DNA of 64,000 nucleotides from Halobacteriales archaeon QS_4_69_34 (GTDB lineage: Archaea > Halobacteriota > Halobacteria > Halobacteriales > Halococcaceae): assembly GCA_003021045.1 (NCBI GenBank), contig PXRN01000027.1:1-64000 (forward strand). Direction: 5' to 3'. Made by a program: the position numbers and the translations under genes. The notes beneath the pieces are model-generated. The model was not told the DNA's origin. It saw nothing but the letters and a program-made list of their open reading frames with translations, and did not search any database. This document shows positions 25,981 to 34,058 of this stretch, piece after piece; within the stretch, counting starts at the first letter, position 1, and every line of letters begins with the position of its first letter.

Positions 25981-26057
25981 CGGGTCCGTTCCGTCGTGCC
26001 GCCCGTGTAGCCGTCAACCGAGCTACTATCCGTAGGGCTGCCGAGGGTACACTGGAG

Positions 26058-26861
26058 ATGTCCGCCTCACGACTCACCGTACTGAACGCCGCCGACTGGA
26101 CCATCGACTTCAGCATCCTCGTCCAGCTTCAGGACATGGGCGAGGAGTACACGATGCCGTGTCCGGTCTACCTGATCGAGCATCCCGAGGGCACCGTCCT
26201 CGTCGACGCGGGGGTCAGCGCCGAGATGAAGCAGGACCCCGAGAACTACGGCAGCCACGGCGCGCCGCACATGTCGGCGTTCGTCGACGCGCTCGACACC
26301 AGCGAGGACCGCCAGCCCGTCAACCAGCTCGCCGATATGGGCGTCGCCGCCGAGGAGATCGATTACGTAGTGCTCACCCACCTCCACAACGACCACGCGG
26401 GCACCATCGACGACTTCCCCGACGCGGAGTTCATCGTCCAGGAAGCGGAGCTGCGGTACGCGTTCTGGCCGGAGCCCTCCCAGCAGCCGTTCTATCTCGA
26501 AGGCGACTTCGGCGTGCTCCGCTCGCCGGAGTATTCGGTACGGCCGGTCTCGGGCCGCCACGACGTCTTCGGCGACGGGAGCGTGGTCACGATCCCCACG
26601 CCGGGCCACACGGCGGGCCACCAGTCGGTGACGGTCGAACTCGACGACACGGGCACGGTGATCCTCTCGGCGGACATCGCCAACCACCGGACCGGCTACG
26701 AACAGGAGCACCCTGTCTCTTTCGCGTGGTCGCTCGCCGAATCCGTCGACTCGATGCGACGCATCAAAGAGGAGGTGCGAAACGAGGACGCACGACTCCT
26801 GCTCCATCACGACCGTGACGACATCGAGCCGGTGCTCGGGCCGGCGAACGCCCTCGAATAG
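26058..26861 (+). CDS. Metallo-beta-lactamase fold hydrolase, N-acyl homoserine lactonase-like
   Basis: A 267-residue MBL-fold hydrolase. The zinc motif HLHNDHAG gives His108, His110, Asp112 and His113. Later ligands are in TPGHTAGHQS and the aspartate in LSADIAN. The N-terminus (CPVYLIEHPEGTVLVDAGV) resembles AiiA-type lactonases. Whether it opens homoserine lactones is not known; haloarchaea also have relatives of unknown substrate. The ATG at 26058 is chosen because upstream sequence is intergenic and includes the G9 run. Confidence 0.88.
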   Translation: MSASRLTVLNAADWTIDFSILVQLQDMGEEYTMPCPVYLIEHPEGTVLVDAGVSAEMKQDPENYGSHGAPHMSAFVDALDTSEDRQPVNQLADMGVAAEEIDYVVLTHLHNDHAGTIDDFPDAEFIVQEAELRYAFWPEPSQQPFYLEGDFGVLRSPEYSVRPVSGRHDVFGDGSVVTIPTPGHTAGHQSVTVELDDTGTVILSADIANHRTGYEQEHPVSFAWSLAESVDSMRRIKEEVRNEDARLLLHHDRDDIEPVLGPANALE

Positions 26862-26993
26862 TCGCCCTCGATCGCGGCCGGCGACGCCGGAACGTGTGAA
26901 CAAGGGGCGAACGCGCGATGGCAGAGGACGAACGCACGACGGCACGGAACAGACGTGCGATGGATTCAAGCGCGTCGCAGCCTCAGCGAGCCC

Positions 26994-27518
26994 GTGTACG
27001 CGGTCGTGGGCTGTGGAGAGTGCAGCGCGCTCTGGGTCGTCGAGGGCCGCCCGGAGACGACCGGCTGCCCGCGCTGTGGGACGAGCCATCGCTTCTCGAC
27101 GCTAAAGCGGTTCGCCGAGACCGACGATCCCGCGGGCGCAAAGGAAGCCCGGGCCGCGCTGCTCGCCGAGCGCGACGAGCACGGCGCGGCCTTCGATGCA
27201 GTCGAGGACTTCGCGGCGCTCGAATCACGGGTCGCCGACGCCGGTGTGGACGACGCCGAGTACCTCGACGGCATGGGTATCGACGCCGAGCGCGTGGCCG
27301 CCGCTGGCGAGCGCGCCGGACCCGGCGGATCCGGTAGTGGGAGTCAGCTCGAAACCGTCCGGGAGGCGATCCGCGAGTGCGACCCGCCCACCGAGGAGGC
27401 GATCGTCGCACGCGTGACCGAGCGCGGCGTCCCCGAGGAGCGTACTCGGGAGGCACTCTCGAAGCTCGTTCGAAACGGCGCGGCGAGCGAAAGCCGCGGG
27501 GAATACCGGCTGCTGTGA
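26994..27518 (+). CDS. DUF5817-like zinc-ribbon and winged-helix protein
   Basis: A 174-residue protein starting at GTG 26994. The family N-terminus VYAVVGCGECSALWVVEG has the first zinc pair, and CPRCG supplies the second. The middle is helical and acidic. The last 60 residues look like a winged-helix domain (REAIRECDPPTEEAIVARV...LVRNGAASESRGEYRLL). It is possibly a DNA-binding regulator. An ATG at 26955 in frame would add 13 arginine-rich residues and is less likely. Its stop overlaps the ATG of the broken membrane-protein gene downstream. Confidence 0.82.
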   Translation: MYAVVGCGECSALWVVEGRPETTGCPRCGTSHRFSTLKRFAETDDPAGAKEARAALLAERDEHGAAFDAVEDFAALESRVADAGVDDAEYLDGMGIDAERVAAAGERAGPGGSGSGSQLETVREAIRECDPPTEEAIVARVTERGVPEERTREALSKLVRNGAASESRGEYRLL

Positions 27519-27910
27519 TGGGCGACCGCCCGGGCGATCCCGACGTTGCCGACCGCGCCGTCGCCGGCGGCCACGACGACCCCGTGACTGCCGACGAGCC
27601 CGCGAGCGCCGATGGCTCGAACCCGGAGGGCAACGGGTCGACGCACGCTTCGACCCCGTTTCGGCCGCCGTCGACGCTCGTGGGGCTCGCCGGTTTCCGT
27701 TCTCGTTCAGCCGGTCGTCGGCTCGGTCGTCGTCCGGAGGGGGGGGGCGGGCATCGCCTGTTCGGGCCGGCCCGCGTCGTCGGCGCGTGCGGGTTCGGGC
27801 TCGTCGTCGCGGGAACCCCCTCCCCTCGTCAGCGGCGTCGCGCTCGTCGGAGGAACGGCGGTCGTGATCGGCGGTGCGGTGGCGTTCGTCGCGCGACTGT
27901 CGAGTCGGAG
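27518..27910 (+). pseudogene. Frameshifted membrane-protein gene
   Basis: The ATG at 27518 overlaps the stop of the DUF5817-like gene (TGATG). The first 60 residues are acidic and disordered, ending PPSTLVGLAGF. After about base 27703 the protein-like reading moves to another frame (VLVQPVVGSVVVRRGG). After a run of nine G at 27739-27747 it moves again (GPARVVGACGFGLVVAGT), and near 27830 it returns (LVSGVALVGGTAVVIGGAVA). Joined together these give about four membrane helices. No single frame encodes them all. Either a decayed gene or sequencing error at the G run. Confidence 0.5.
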
Positions 27911-27913
27911 AAC

Positions 27914-28285
27914 CTACGGGCTGTTCGGCGAGTACTCGACCGGCACGACCCGCTCGCCCCCGTCGGCGTCGAGAGTGATCTCGTTGCGGAGCGCGGGGCG
28001 TACCTCCGAGCCGAGGCGTTCGCCGAGTGTCTCGATCTCCTCCGCGGAGAGCTCGGCGTCCGGGTCGGGCAGGTCGAGGTCGCCGACGAAGCGCTCCGGC
28101 GGGAGGTCGATCGCACCCTCGGTCCCCCCGTCGGCCCCGCCGGAGTCGTCTCCGGGAGCGAGTTCGGCCGCGCCGCCCTCGTCGACGTGGATCGTGGGTT
28201 CGCTCGAACTCGACTCGATGTACTTCCGTTGGAGTGCCGTGACGATCAGGTCCGGGTCGGCGTCGATCCGCTCGATGTCGGGCAT
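27914..28285 (-). CDS. Conserved haloarchaeal hypothetical protein
   Basis: A 123-residue acidic protein beginning MPDIERIDADPDLIVTALQRKYIE. It has a disordered Gly/Asp-rich middle and a C-terminal part with AELSAEEIETLGERLGSEVRP. No known motif is visible. Codon use is typical of the window, and the N-terminal segment is compact and unlike chance sequence. It faces the broken gene and is divergent from citZ. Function unknown. Confidence 0.65.
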   Translation of the reverse strand: MPDIERIDADPDLIVTALQRKYIESSSSEPTIHVDEGGAAELAPGDDSGGADGGTEGAIDLPPERFVGDLDLPDPDAELSAEEIETLGERLGSEVRPALRNEITLDADGGERVVPVEYSPNSP

Positions 28286-28403
28286 GACTCGCCCGTCGGT
28301 CGGCCCGGGCTTAGAGTTGCCGTTCGAGCGGCCACCGCAGGACGGCCTCTCGTCGCAGCTTTGCGATCGACGAACCGCGACTTCGACGCCACGACCGAGC
28401 GGT

Positions 28404-28414
28404 ACGCTTTTGAG
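28404..28414 (+). promoter_or_regulatory. TATA box of citrate synthase gene
   Basis: ACGCTTTTGAG, 24-34 nt upstream of the ATG at 28438. Confidence 0.55.
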
Positions 28415-28437
28415 CGAAGCGAGGGAAGCGACGACGT

Positions 28438-29580
28438 ATGTCCGACGACCTGAAGCGGGGCCTAGAGGGCGTGCTCGTCGCCGAGTCGTCGCTCAGCCAC
28501 ATCGACGGCGACGCCGGCCGGCTCGTCTATCGGGGCTACTCCATCGAGGACCTCGCACGCGAGGCGAGCTACGAGGAGGTGCTCCACCTGCTCTGGCACG
28601 GCGAGCTCCCCGACCGCGACACGCTCGAGGAGTTCAGCGGCGAGATGGCCGCCGAGCGCGCGGTCGACGAGCACGTCCTCGACGCGGTGGCCGACCTCGC
28701 CGCACAGGATGAAGTTCCGATGGCCGCCCTCCGGAGCGCGGTGTCGCTGCTCTCGGCCGCCGACCCGGACGCCGACGGCGAGTCCGACCCCGCGGACCGC
28801 GCGGCCACCCTCCGGAAGGGCCGTCGGGTCACCGCGAAGCTCCCGACCGTACTCGCGGCGTTCGCCCGCCTGCGCGACGGCGCGGAGCCGCTCGCTCCGC
28901 GCGAGGACCTCGGCCACGCCGCGAACTTCCTCTACATGCTCAACGGCGAGGAGCCCGACGACGTACTCGCCGAGACGTTCGACATGGCCCTCGTCCTCCA
29001 CGCCGACCACGGTCTGAACGCCTCGACGTTCGCGGCGATGGTCACCTGCTCGACGCTCGCGGACCTCCACAGCGGCGTCACGAGTGCCATCGGGACGCTC
29101 AGCGGCAGCCTCCACGGCGGGGCGAACCAGAACGTCATGCAGATGCTGAAGGAGGTCGACGAGAGCGACAAAGAGCCCGCCGACTGGGTCGAGGACGCCC
29201 TCGCGAACGACCGTCGGGTCGCGGGCTTTGGCCACCGCGTCTACGACGTGAAGGACCCGCGGGCGAAGATCCTCGGCGCGAAAAGCGAAGAGCTCGGCGA
29301 GGCCGCCGGCGACCGGAGGTGGTACGAGATGAGCGTCGCCGTCGAGGAGTACATGGCCGAGGAGAAGTCGATCGCGCCCAACGTGGACTTCTACTCCGCC
29401 TCGACGTACTACCAGCTGGGTATCCCGATCGACATCTACACCTCGATCTTCGCCATGAGCCGCGTCGGCGGCTGGGTCGCCCACGCCCTCGAACAGTACG
29501 AGGACAACCGCCTCATCCGCCCGCGCGCACGCTACGTCGGTCCCGAGAGCCAGGAATTCACGCCGATCGAGGAGCGCTGA
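28438..29580 (+). CDS. citZ: Citrate synthase
   Basis: It condenses oxaloacetate and acetyl-CoA, the first step of the TCA cycle. It has 380 residues, the compact archaeal/Gram-positive type. The catalytic histidines are in GSLHGGANQNVMQML and GFGHRVY, and the catalytic aspartate is in VDFYSAS. The N-terminus LVYRGYSIEDLA is typical. Together with icd at 24187, two TCA genes lie within about 5 kb but are transcribed separately. Confidence 0.97.
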   Translation: MSDDLKRGLEGVLVAESSLSHIDGDAGRLVYRGYSIEDLAREASYEEVLHLLWHGELPDRDTLEEFSGEMAAERAVDEHVLDAVADLAAQDEVPMAALRSAVSLLSAADPDADGESDPADRAATLRKGRRVTAKLPTVLAAFARLRDGAEPLAPREDLGHAANFLYMLNGEEPDDVLAETFDMALVLHADHGLNASTFAAMVTCSTLADLHSGVTSAIGTLSGSLHGGANQNVMQMLKEVDESDKEPADWVEDALANDRRVAGFGHRVYDVKDPRAKILGAKSEELGEAAGDRRWYEMSVAVEEYMAEEKSIAPNVDFYSASTYYQLGIPIDIYTSIFAMSRVGGWVAHALEQYEDNRLIRPRARYVGPESQEFTPIEER

Positions 29581-29727
29581 GGTCGTCTTCGCCCACGCCG
29601 AACTCGCGTCACACACCGGTCACACCGGCGGGAGCGGAGGGCAGAATGCCCATCATCGCCGCAGCTACGGCCCCGAGGTCCGCCCGAAGGAGTGACTCGG
29701 CCGCCGATGCCGGTAGTGAACTACCCA

Positions 29728-29800
29728 GTCCGGGTGCGAGAATCGAACCCGCGTCTCAGCCTCCACAAGGCTGAAGGATGACCATTACCCCAACCCGGAC
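29728..29800 (-). tRNA. tRNA-His (anticodon GTG)
   Basis: A 73-nt tRNA including the extra G at position -1 opposite C73, the mark of tRNA-His. The acceptor TCCGGGT pairs with ACCCGGA. The anticodon loop TTGTGGA, between CAGCC and GGCTG, gives anticodon GTG. The T arm is GCGGG-TTCGATT-CTCGC. No CCA and no intron. Confidence 0.96.
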
Positions 29801-29903
29801 ACGCGGCCACGAGTACCCTCCTGTCGAACAAATACGTTACGGCTCCGTGATCGACGGGGCGCCAGCGATCGAGCCGCTGACCCGCCCCGTCGGAAGCGCG
29901 GCG

Positions 29904-29910
29904 CTTTTGT
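29904..29910 (+). promoter_or_regulatory. TATA-like box upstream of the GTG at 29936
   Basis: CTTTTGT, 26-32 nt before the GTG at 29936; it supports this non-ATG start as a leaderless gene. Confidence 0.5.
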
Positions 29911-29935
29911 CTGCGTCCGGCGTACGGCCTCACAC

Positions 29936-30391
29936 GTGGCCCTCACCGACAAGATCTACCTGAAGAACCACCGCCACATCTGCTCGCAACTCGAGACGCG
30001 AGTCCCCAAGAGCGCGTTCTCCGGGGCGACGCTCGACCTGCTGTTCGGTGGCGAGGGGCTCTCGAAGCTCGACGACGCCACCCGCGAGCGCGCGCTCGAC
30101 TTCGCCGAGGACTTTCTCGACTGTGACTGCGATTCGAACCCCTACTGTGGCCACCCCGAGCGCAAGTTCCTCGCCTACCTGCTCGACCTCCGCGCCCAGG
30201 GACTGGGCCCCGAAGCCATCGTCGACGTGATGGGCGAGGACTACTTGGTGTCGGCCTACCCGGGCGACGTGCTCTCCTTTCTCGACGACGCGGTGCGGAC
30301 CCTCGACGCCGCCGCCGAGCTCGCGGCCGTCGAGGGCGACGAAGAGATGGAAGCGGCCATCGAATCGCGCCGGCGCGCGCTCGTGGGCTGA
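29936..30391 (+). CDS. DUF5814-like haloarchaeal protein
   Basis: A 151-residue protein starting at GTG. The conserved opening is ALTDKIYLKNHRHICSQLET, with a cysteine cluster DCDCDSNPYCGHPERKF that could bind metal. The end is helical (VLSFLDDAVRTLDAAAEL). It resembles the DUF5814 region that is also attached to some haloarchaeal helicases, but no helicase is present here. It is separated from tRNA-His by its own promoter. Function unknown. Confidence 0.82.
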   Translation: MALTDKIYLKNHRHICSQLETRVPKSAFSGATLDLLFGGEGLSKLDDATRERALDFAEDFLDCDCDSNPYCGHPERKFLAYLLDLRAQGLGPEAIVDVMGEDYLVSAYPGDVLSFLDDAVRTLDAAAELAAVEGDEEMEAAIESRRRALVG

Positions 30392-30456
30392 GGCGAGCGC
30401 GCCCGCTGCGGCCGTGGATCGATCGCCGGTACCGGCGAGCGCGACGGAACTGCGCG

Positions 30457-30864
30457 TCAGCCGAGTTTGAACGGCTCCTCGCGATCGGTCTCGTCGTCGA
30501 GCTCTTCGAGCTGGATGACCTCCTCGCCGTCCTGCTCCTCGACGCGCTGGCGGAGCTGCGTGACGTATCGACGGTGCTCTTCGAGCTGGTCGCGGAGGTG
30601 CTCGGCTTCGAGTTCGAGGCGCTCGTGCTCGCGGACGAAGCTCTTGGGCACCTCGACCTTCGGCGGGAAGCTCGAGGAGTCGTCGCCCTCGTCGACCTCG
30701 TGCTCGGGGACGACCTGCACCTGGCCGTCGTGGGCAACGAGCATGTCTACGTAGTTCCGGAAGACAGCCGACAGCGAGATGTCGCGCTCCTCGGCGATCT
30801 CGCGCAGGGTCTCGAAGGCGTCCTCGTTCACCCGGAACGAGATCGTCTTGTTCTTGTTGCCCAT
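30457..30864 (-). CDS. Ribbon-helix-helix protein with coiled coil
   Basis: A 135-residue protein. Residues 1-45 form a ribbon-helix-helix DNA-binding domain (KTISFRVNEDAFETLREIAE, then ISLSAVFRNYVDMLV). A predicted coiled coil follows at about residues 75-115 (HERLELEAEHLRDQLEEHRR), and then an acidic tail. It is likely a transcription regulator or nucleoid-associated protein. It lies downstream of the RPA operon on the same strand but is 140 bp away, so it is probably separate. Confidence 0.8.
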   Translation of the reverse strand: MGNKNKTISFRVNEDAFETLREIAEERDISLSAVFRNYVDMLVAHDGQVQVVPEHEVDEGDDSSSFPPKVEVPKSFVREHERLELEAEHLRDQLEEHRRYVTQLRQRVEEQDGEEVIQLEELDDETDREEPFKLG

Positions 30865-31004
30865 TCGGATCGGGAGCTAGTCGCCCGGCGAACTTAATCC
30901 TTTGTCAGACGGTCCCACGAGCGACGCGACGGCACGCACCGACGGACGATGGGGCGGGACGGACCCGTCGTACCGTCCCGCCCGACTCCGCCCTCGAACC
31001 CGCT

Positions 31005-31631
31005 TCAGTCGGCGTCGGGGGCCTCGACTTCCGTTCCCGTTTCGGTCTCGGGTTCGGTTTCGTCGTCCTCCAGGCTTTCGAGCGCCCTGACGGCCTCGCG
31101 CCGGTAGTTCTCCACGGGGAGGTCGTAGCGCTCGGCGGCCATCGCGGCGTACTCGCTTCGCTCCTCGCCCTCGAACGCGCCGACGCGCTCGATCGTCCGC
31201 TGGGCGGTCTCGACCACCCAGCGGTCCCGGGTCGCGGTGTCGACCACCGTGATCGACTCCGGGCGGACCGCGACGTTCGTCGCGCCGTCGTCGGTCTCGT
31301 AGGTCCGGGGCTTGCCGACGATCGCGACGTATTCCGGCGGTTCGATCTCCCGGAGGACGCTTGCCGCGTCTGGCTGGTACTGGCCCGCGTAGACGTAGAA
31401 CGTCCCCGTCGGGTCGACGACGCGCCCCTGCCAGTACTCGCTGTCGGAGCCCACGTCCTCGGTCTCGGTGAGCGTGCCGACGAAGAACACGCGGTTCGCG
31501 TGCTCGCCGGTCGGCAGGAGCAGGTAGACGGGCGCGCGCTCGTCGCCGCTCTCCTTGAACGTGTAGCCCGCGTCGTTGAACTCGCGAGCGAACACGCGCT
31601 GCGCGACCTTGCGGGTGGGAATGGCACTCAT
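31005..31631 (-). CDS. rpap3: RPA-associated protein
   Basis: A 208-residue COG3390-type protein that accompanies haloarchaeal RPA. It opens with PTRKVAQRVFAREFNDAGYT, has an OB-fold-like middle (RVFFVGTLTETEDV...YWQGRVVDPTGTFYVYAGQY), and has an acidic C-terminal tail. The ATG directly follows the RPA stop codon with no gap. In Haloferax such partners are required for RPA function. The symbol is given by similarity to the RPA3 pair. Confidence 0.85.
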   Translation of the reverse strand: MSAIPTRKVAQRVFAREFNDAGYTFKESGDERAPVYLLLPTGEHANRVFFVGTLTETEDVGSDSEYWQGRVVDPTGTFYVYAGQYQPDAASVLREIEPPEYVAIVGKPRTYETDDGATNVAVRPESITVVDTATRDRWVVETAQRTIERVGAFEGEERSEYAAMAAERYDLPVENYRREAVRALESLEDDETEPETETGTEVEAPDAD

Positions 31632-32888
31632 CTACACCGACCTCGCTTTGATGAGCGTCTCCTCTGTGTCGGCCGGTTCGCCGAGGCGCTCGAAGGCGTC
31701 GGCGAGGACGTATCGCCCGAACTCCGGCCCCTCGACCCGGTAGTACCGGCCCAGCAGGGCGTCTTCGATCTCGTCGGCGACCACGGTCGTGTCGAGTGCG
31801 TCCATCGCCATCTCCTTTGCCTCCGCGAGGTCGATCCCGGTGAGTGCCTCGGTGGTCTCGCGGTCGAAGATCGTCTCGTGGACCGCGTTCCCGTCGTCGA
31901 GCACGGCCTTGATCCGGAGGTCGAATTCGCCCTCGACCTCGCCGTGCTCCGAGCACCGCCCGTTCTGGAGCACGCGCGTACAGCCCTCCTCGGGACAGCG
32001 CTTGATCAGCCCGCTCCCGCTCTGGACGTCCACGAGCGCGCCCTCCACGCTGATCGCGTCGTCGCCGACCTCCATTTCCCTATCGAGCTCTTCGATCTCG
32101 GTGGTGCGATTGAGCTTCACCGAGAAGCTGCCCTCGTACTCGTCGGTGACGAGATTCGAGAGCCGATAGACCCCGCCCTCTTCGAGCGCCGGGAGCTCGG
32201 AGGTCTCGAAGGCCACGAATTTTTTCGTACCTGATTCGTCGCCCAGGAGACCGACCTGCGCGACGGCCTCGCTGCGTGGCTCCCAGAGCTCGACGACCGT
32301 CGCGGTGACGTCGATCCACTCCTCGTCGGTGTCGATCTCGGCGAGCTGGGGTTCGCGGTTCTCGCCGCGCGAACCCGTGTCCGCGGCGTCCTCGGCCACG
32401 TCGACCGCCTCGTCGAGCTCTTCGATCTCGGTGGTGCGATTGAGCTTCACCGAGAAGCCACCCTCGTACTCGTCGGTGACGAGATTCGAGAGCCGGTAGG
32501 ACGCTCCCTCCGTCAGCTCCGGCAGGTCGGAGGTCTCGAAGGCGACGAACTTCTTGGTTCCCGTCTCGTCGCCGAGCAGCCCCACTTGGGCGATCGAGTC
32601 GCTGCGTGGCTCCCAGAGCTCGACGACCGTCGCGGTGACGTCGATCCACTCCTCGTCGGTGTCGATCTCGCCGAGCGTTCGTTCGGCGCTCTCCCCGCCG
32701 AGCTCCTCGGGGTCCATGTCCGCCTGATCGAGGTAGCTCGACCTGACGCTGCGCTCTGCCTCCTCGACGGGCACCTTGTACTCGTTGACGAGCCTGTCGA
32801 GGCGTTCTTCGACCTCCTCGACCTCGACGCCGAGGCTGTCCGAAAACTGGTCCGCTATCGCTTCCGCCCGCGATTGCACATCTGGCAT
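31632..32888 (-). CDS. rpa3: Replication factor A (ssDNA-binding protein) with duplicated OB fold
   Basis: A 418-residue single-strand DNA-binding protein. The N-terminal helical domain (ADQFSDSLGVEVEEVEERLD) precedes two nearly identical OB folds, each starting EIDTDEEWIDVTATVVELWE and ending FSVKLNRTTEIEELD. A zinc finger (RCPEEGCTRVLQNGRCSEHG) and a C-terminal domain (FDREATEAL-like, FGRYVLADAFERL) follow. Haloarchaeal relatives of this architecture are near 310 residues with one OB fold, so about 110 residues were added by internal duplication. The start at 32888 (MPDVQSRAE) is preferred. The gene is coupled to rpap3. Confidence 0.9.
   Translation of the reverse strand: MPDVQSRAEAIADQFSDSLGVEVEEVEERLDRLVNEYKVPVEEAERSVRSSYLDQADMDPEELGGESAERTLGEIDTDEEWIDVTATVVELWEPRSDSIAQVGLLGDETGTKKFVAFETSDLPELTEGASYRLSNLVTDEYEGGFSVKLNRTTEIEELDEAVDVAEDAADTGSRGENREPQLAEIDTDEEWIDVTATVVELWEPRSEAVAQVGLLGDESGTKKFVAFETSELPALEEGGVYRLSNLVTDEYEGSFSVKLNRTTEIEELDREMEVGDDAISVEGALVDVQSGSGLIKRCPEEGCTRVLQNGRCSEHGEVEGEFDLRIKAVLDDGNAVHETIFDRETTEALTGIDLAEAKEMAMDALDTTVVADEIEDALLGRYYRVEGPEFGRYVLADAFERLGEPADTEETLIKARSV
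32085..32340 (-). repeat. Internal direct repeat of rpa3, copy 2 (C-terminal OB fold)
   Basis: This 256-bp unit matches 32415-32670 with an offset of 330 bp. The last 72 bases (32269-32340 against 32599-32670) are identical. The first 43 bases are also identical. The spacer between the units is 74 bp. Confidence 0.9.
32415..32670 (-). repeat. Internal direct repeat of rpa3, copy 1 (N-terminal OB fold)
   Basis: Partner of 32085-32340. The central part differs at scattered sites, while both edges are identical. This suggests a fairly recent duplication or gene conversion at the edges. Confidence 0.9.
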
Positions 32889-32946
32889 TGGTCTCACTGT
32901 CTCCGTCTGTTTTCGGTGGGAGACGTCCCTACCTTGGCTCCCGATG

Positions 32947-32956
32947 GTATAAAAAG
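32947..32956 (-). promoter_or_regulatory. TATA box of rpa3 operon
   Basis: CTTTTTATAC on the minus strand, 59-68 nt upstream of the ATG at 32888. The expected transcript has a leader of about 30-35 nt, unlike the leaderless genes nearby. Confidence 0.65.
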
Positions 32957-33078
32957 TTCTGCGCGGGCACGGCGGAAGTGAACGTGAGTCGATTCCGACG
33001 GCGTATCCCGCCGCCTTCCGCGGCTTTCGTCAGAGGGGGAGGAAGGGTGCGGTTCGACCGACGCGGTGCGGGCTCGGT

Positions 33079-33927
33079 TCAGCCAGCGAGAAAGGCGCGG
33101 AGGGGATCGACCTGCTCGTCGACGTTGAGTGCCGGAGCGTGCCCGCAGTCGACGACGATCGTCTCGATCTCGGGTCGGCGTCGCTGCATCTCCTCGAACG
33201 TGTCGTCGGCGAGGATGTCCGAGTCCGCCCCCTTGAGGACCAACGTCGGGGCGTCGATCGCCTCCCACGCGGCCCACGGGTTCACTGCGGGCTCCGTCGT
33301 CAAGAGCGGCTCGACCACGCGCGGGTCGTAGGCGGGCGCGAACTGCCCCTCGTCGGTGCGCCGTGCCGACGTGCGGGTGAGCCGTCGCCACTCCGCGTCG
33401 GTCATCGCGCTGAAGGTGTCGTAGGTCTCGCGGTAGTAGCCCTCCAGATCGGTGAGCCGGTCGAACGCCGGCGGGTCGGTGAGGTACTCGACGATGCGAT
33501 CGATCCCCTCCTCGGCTCCCTCGTCCTCGGCCGGGGCGGGGCCGACGTCGTTCATCACGAGATGGGTGATCCGACTTTCGAGCGGGCCCGCCGCGAGTCC
33601 CATCCCGAGCTGGCCGCCCATCGAGGTGCCGACCCAGCGCAGCTCGTCGAGACCGAGCGCGTCACAGAACCCCACGAGGAGGTCGCCCATCGCCGCGCTG
33701 GTGTAGGTCGCGTCGGGGTCGTCGGCCCACTCGCTGAGCCCCCGACCGGGCATGTCCGGGCAGAGCACGCGATAGGCGTCGGCGAGGCGCTCGGCGAGCG
33801 GATCGAAGTCCCGGCCCACCCGCGAGAGGCCGTGGACACAGACCACGGGCGGGGCGTCGGGATCGCCCCACGCGGAGTAGTGGAGCTCGGCGCCGTCGAC
33901 GGCGAGGAACTCGTCGGTTCGGACCAT
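33079..33927 (-). CDS. Alpha/beta-fold hydrolase
   Basis: A 282-residue hydrolase. The oxyanion segment is VVCVHGLSR, the nucleophile elbow GTSMGG carries the catalytic serine, an aspartate lies in LKGADSDIL, and the histidine is in DCGHAPAL. The cap contains LTDPPAFDRLTDLEGYYRE. The start at 33927 (MVRTDEFLAV) is supported by a TATA-like CTTTATG 25-31 nt upstream. The substrate is unknown; esterase or lactone/C-C hydrolase activities are possible. Confidence 0.9.
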   Translation of the reverse strand: MVRTDEFLAVDGAELHYSAWGDPDAPPVVCVHGLSRVGRDFDPLAERLADAYRVLCPDMPGRGLSEWADDPDATYTSAAMGDLLVGFCDALGLDELRWVGTSMGGQLGMGLAAGPLESRITHLVMNDVGPAPAEDEGAEEGIDRIVEYLTDPPAFDRLTDLEGYYRETYDTFSAMTDAEWRRLTRTSARRTDEGQFAPAYDPRVVEPLLTTEPAVNPWAAWEAIDAPTLVLKGADSDILADDTFEEMQRRRPEIETIVVDCGHAPALNVDEQVDPLRAFLAG

Positions 33928-33951
33928 CGGTGGAGGAACGTGCGGCCGGAA

Positions 33952-33958
33952 CATAAAG
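33952..33958 (-). promoter_or_regulatory. TATA-like box of alpha/beta hydrolase gene
   Basis: CTTTATG on the minus strand, 25-31 nt upstream of the ATG at 33927. Confidence 0.5.
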
Positions 33959-34058
33959 CCCTCCGGCGACTCGTCACCTCTGACGGTGGAGGCGGACGGA
34001 GTTGGGGGACGGCGGCCGACTCGTCCCGTCGAGCGGGACTACGGCCGCAGTCCCTCAC

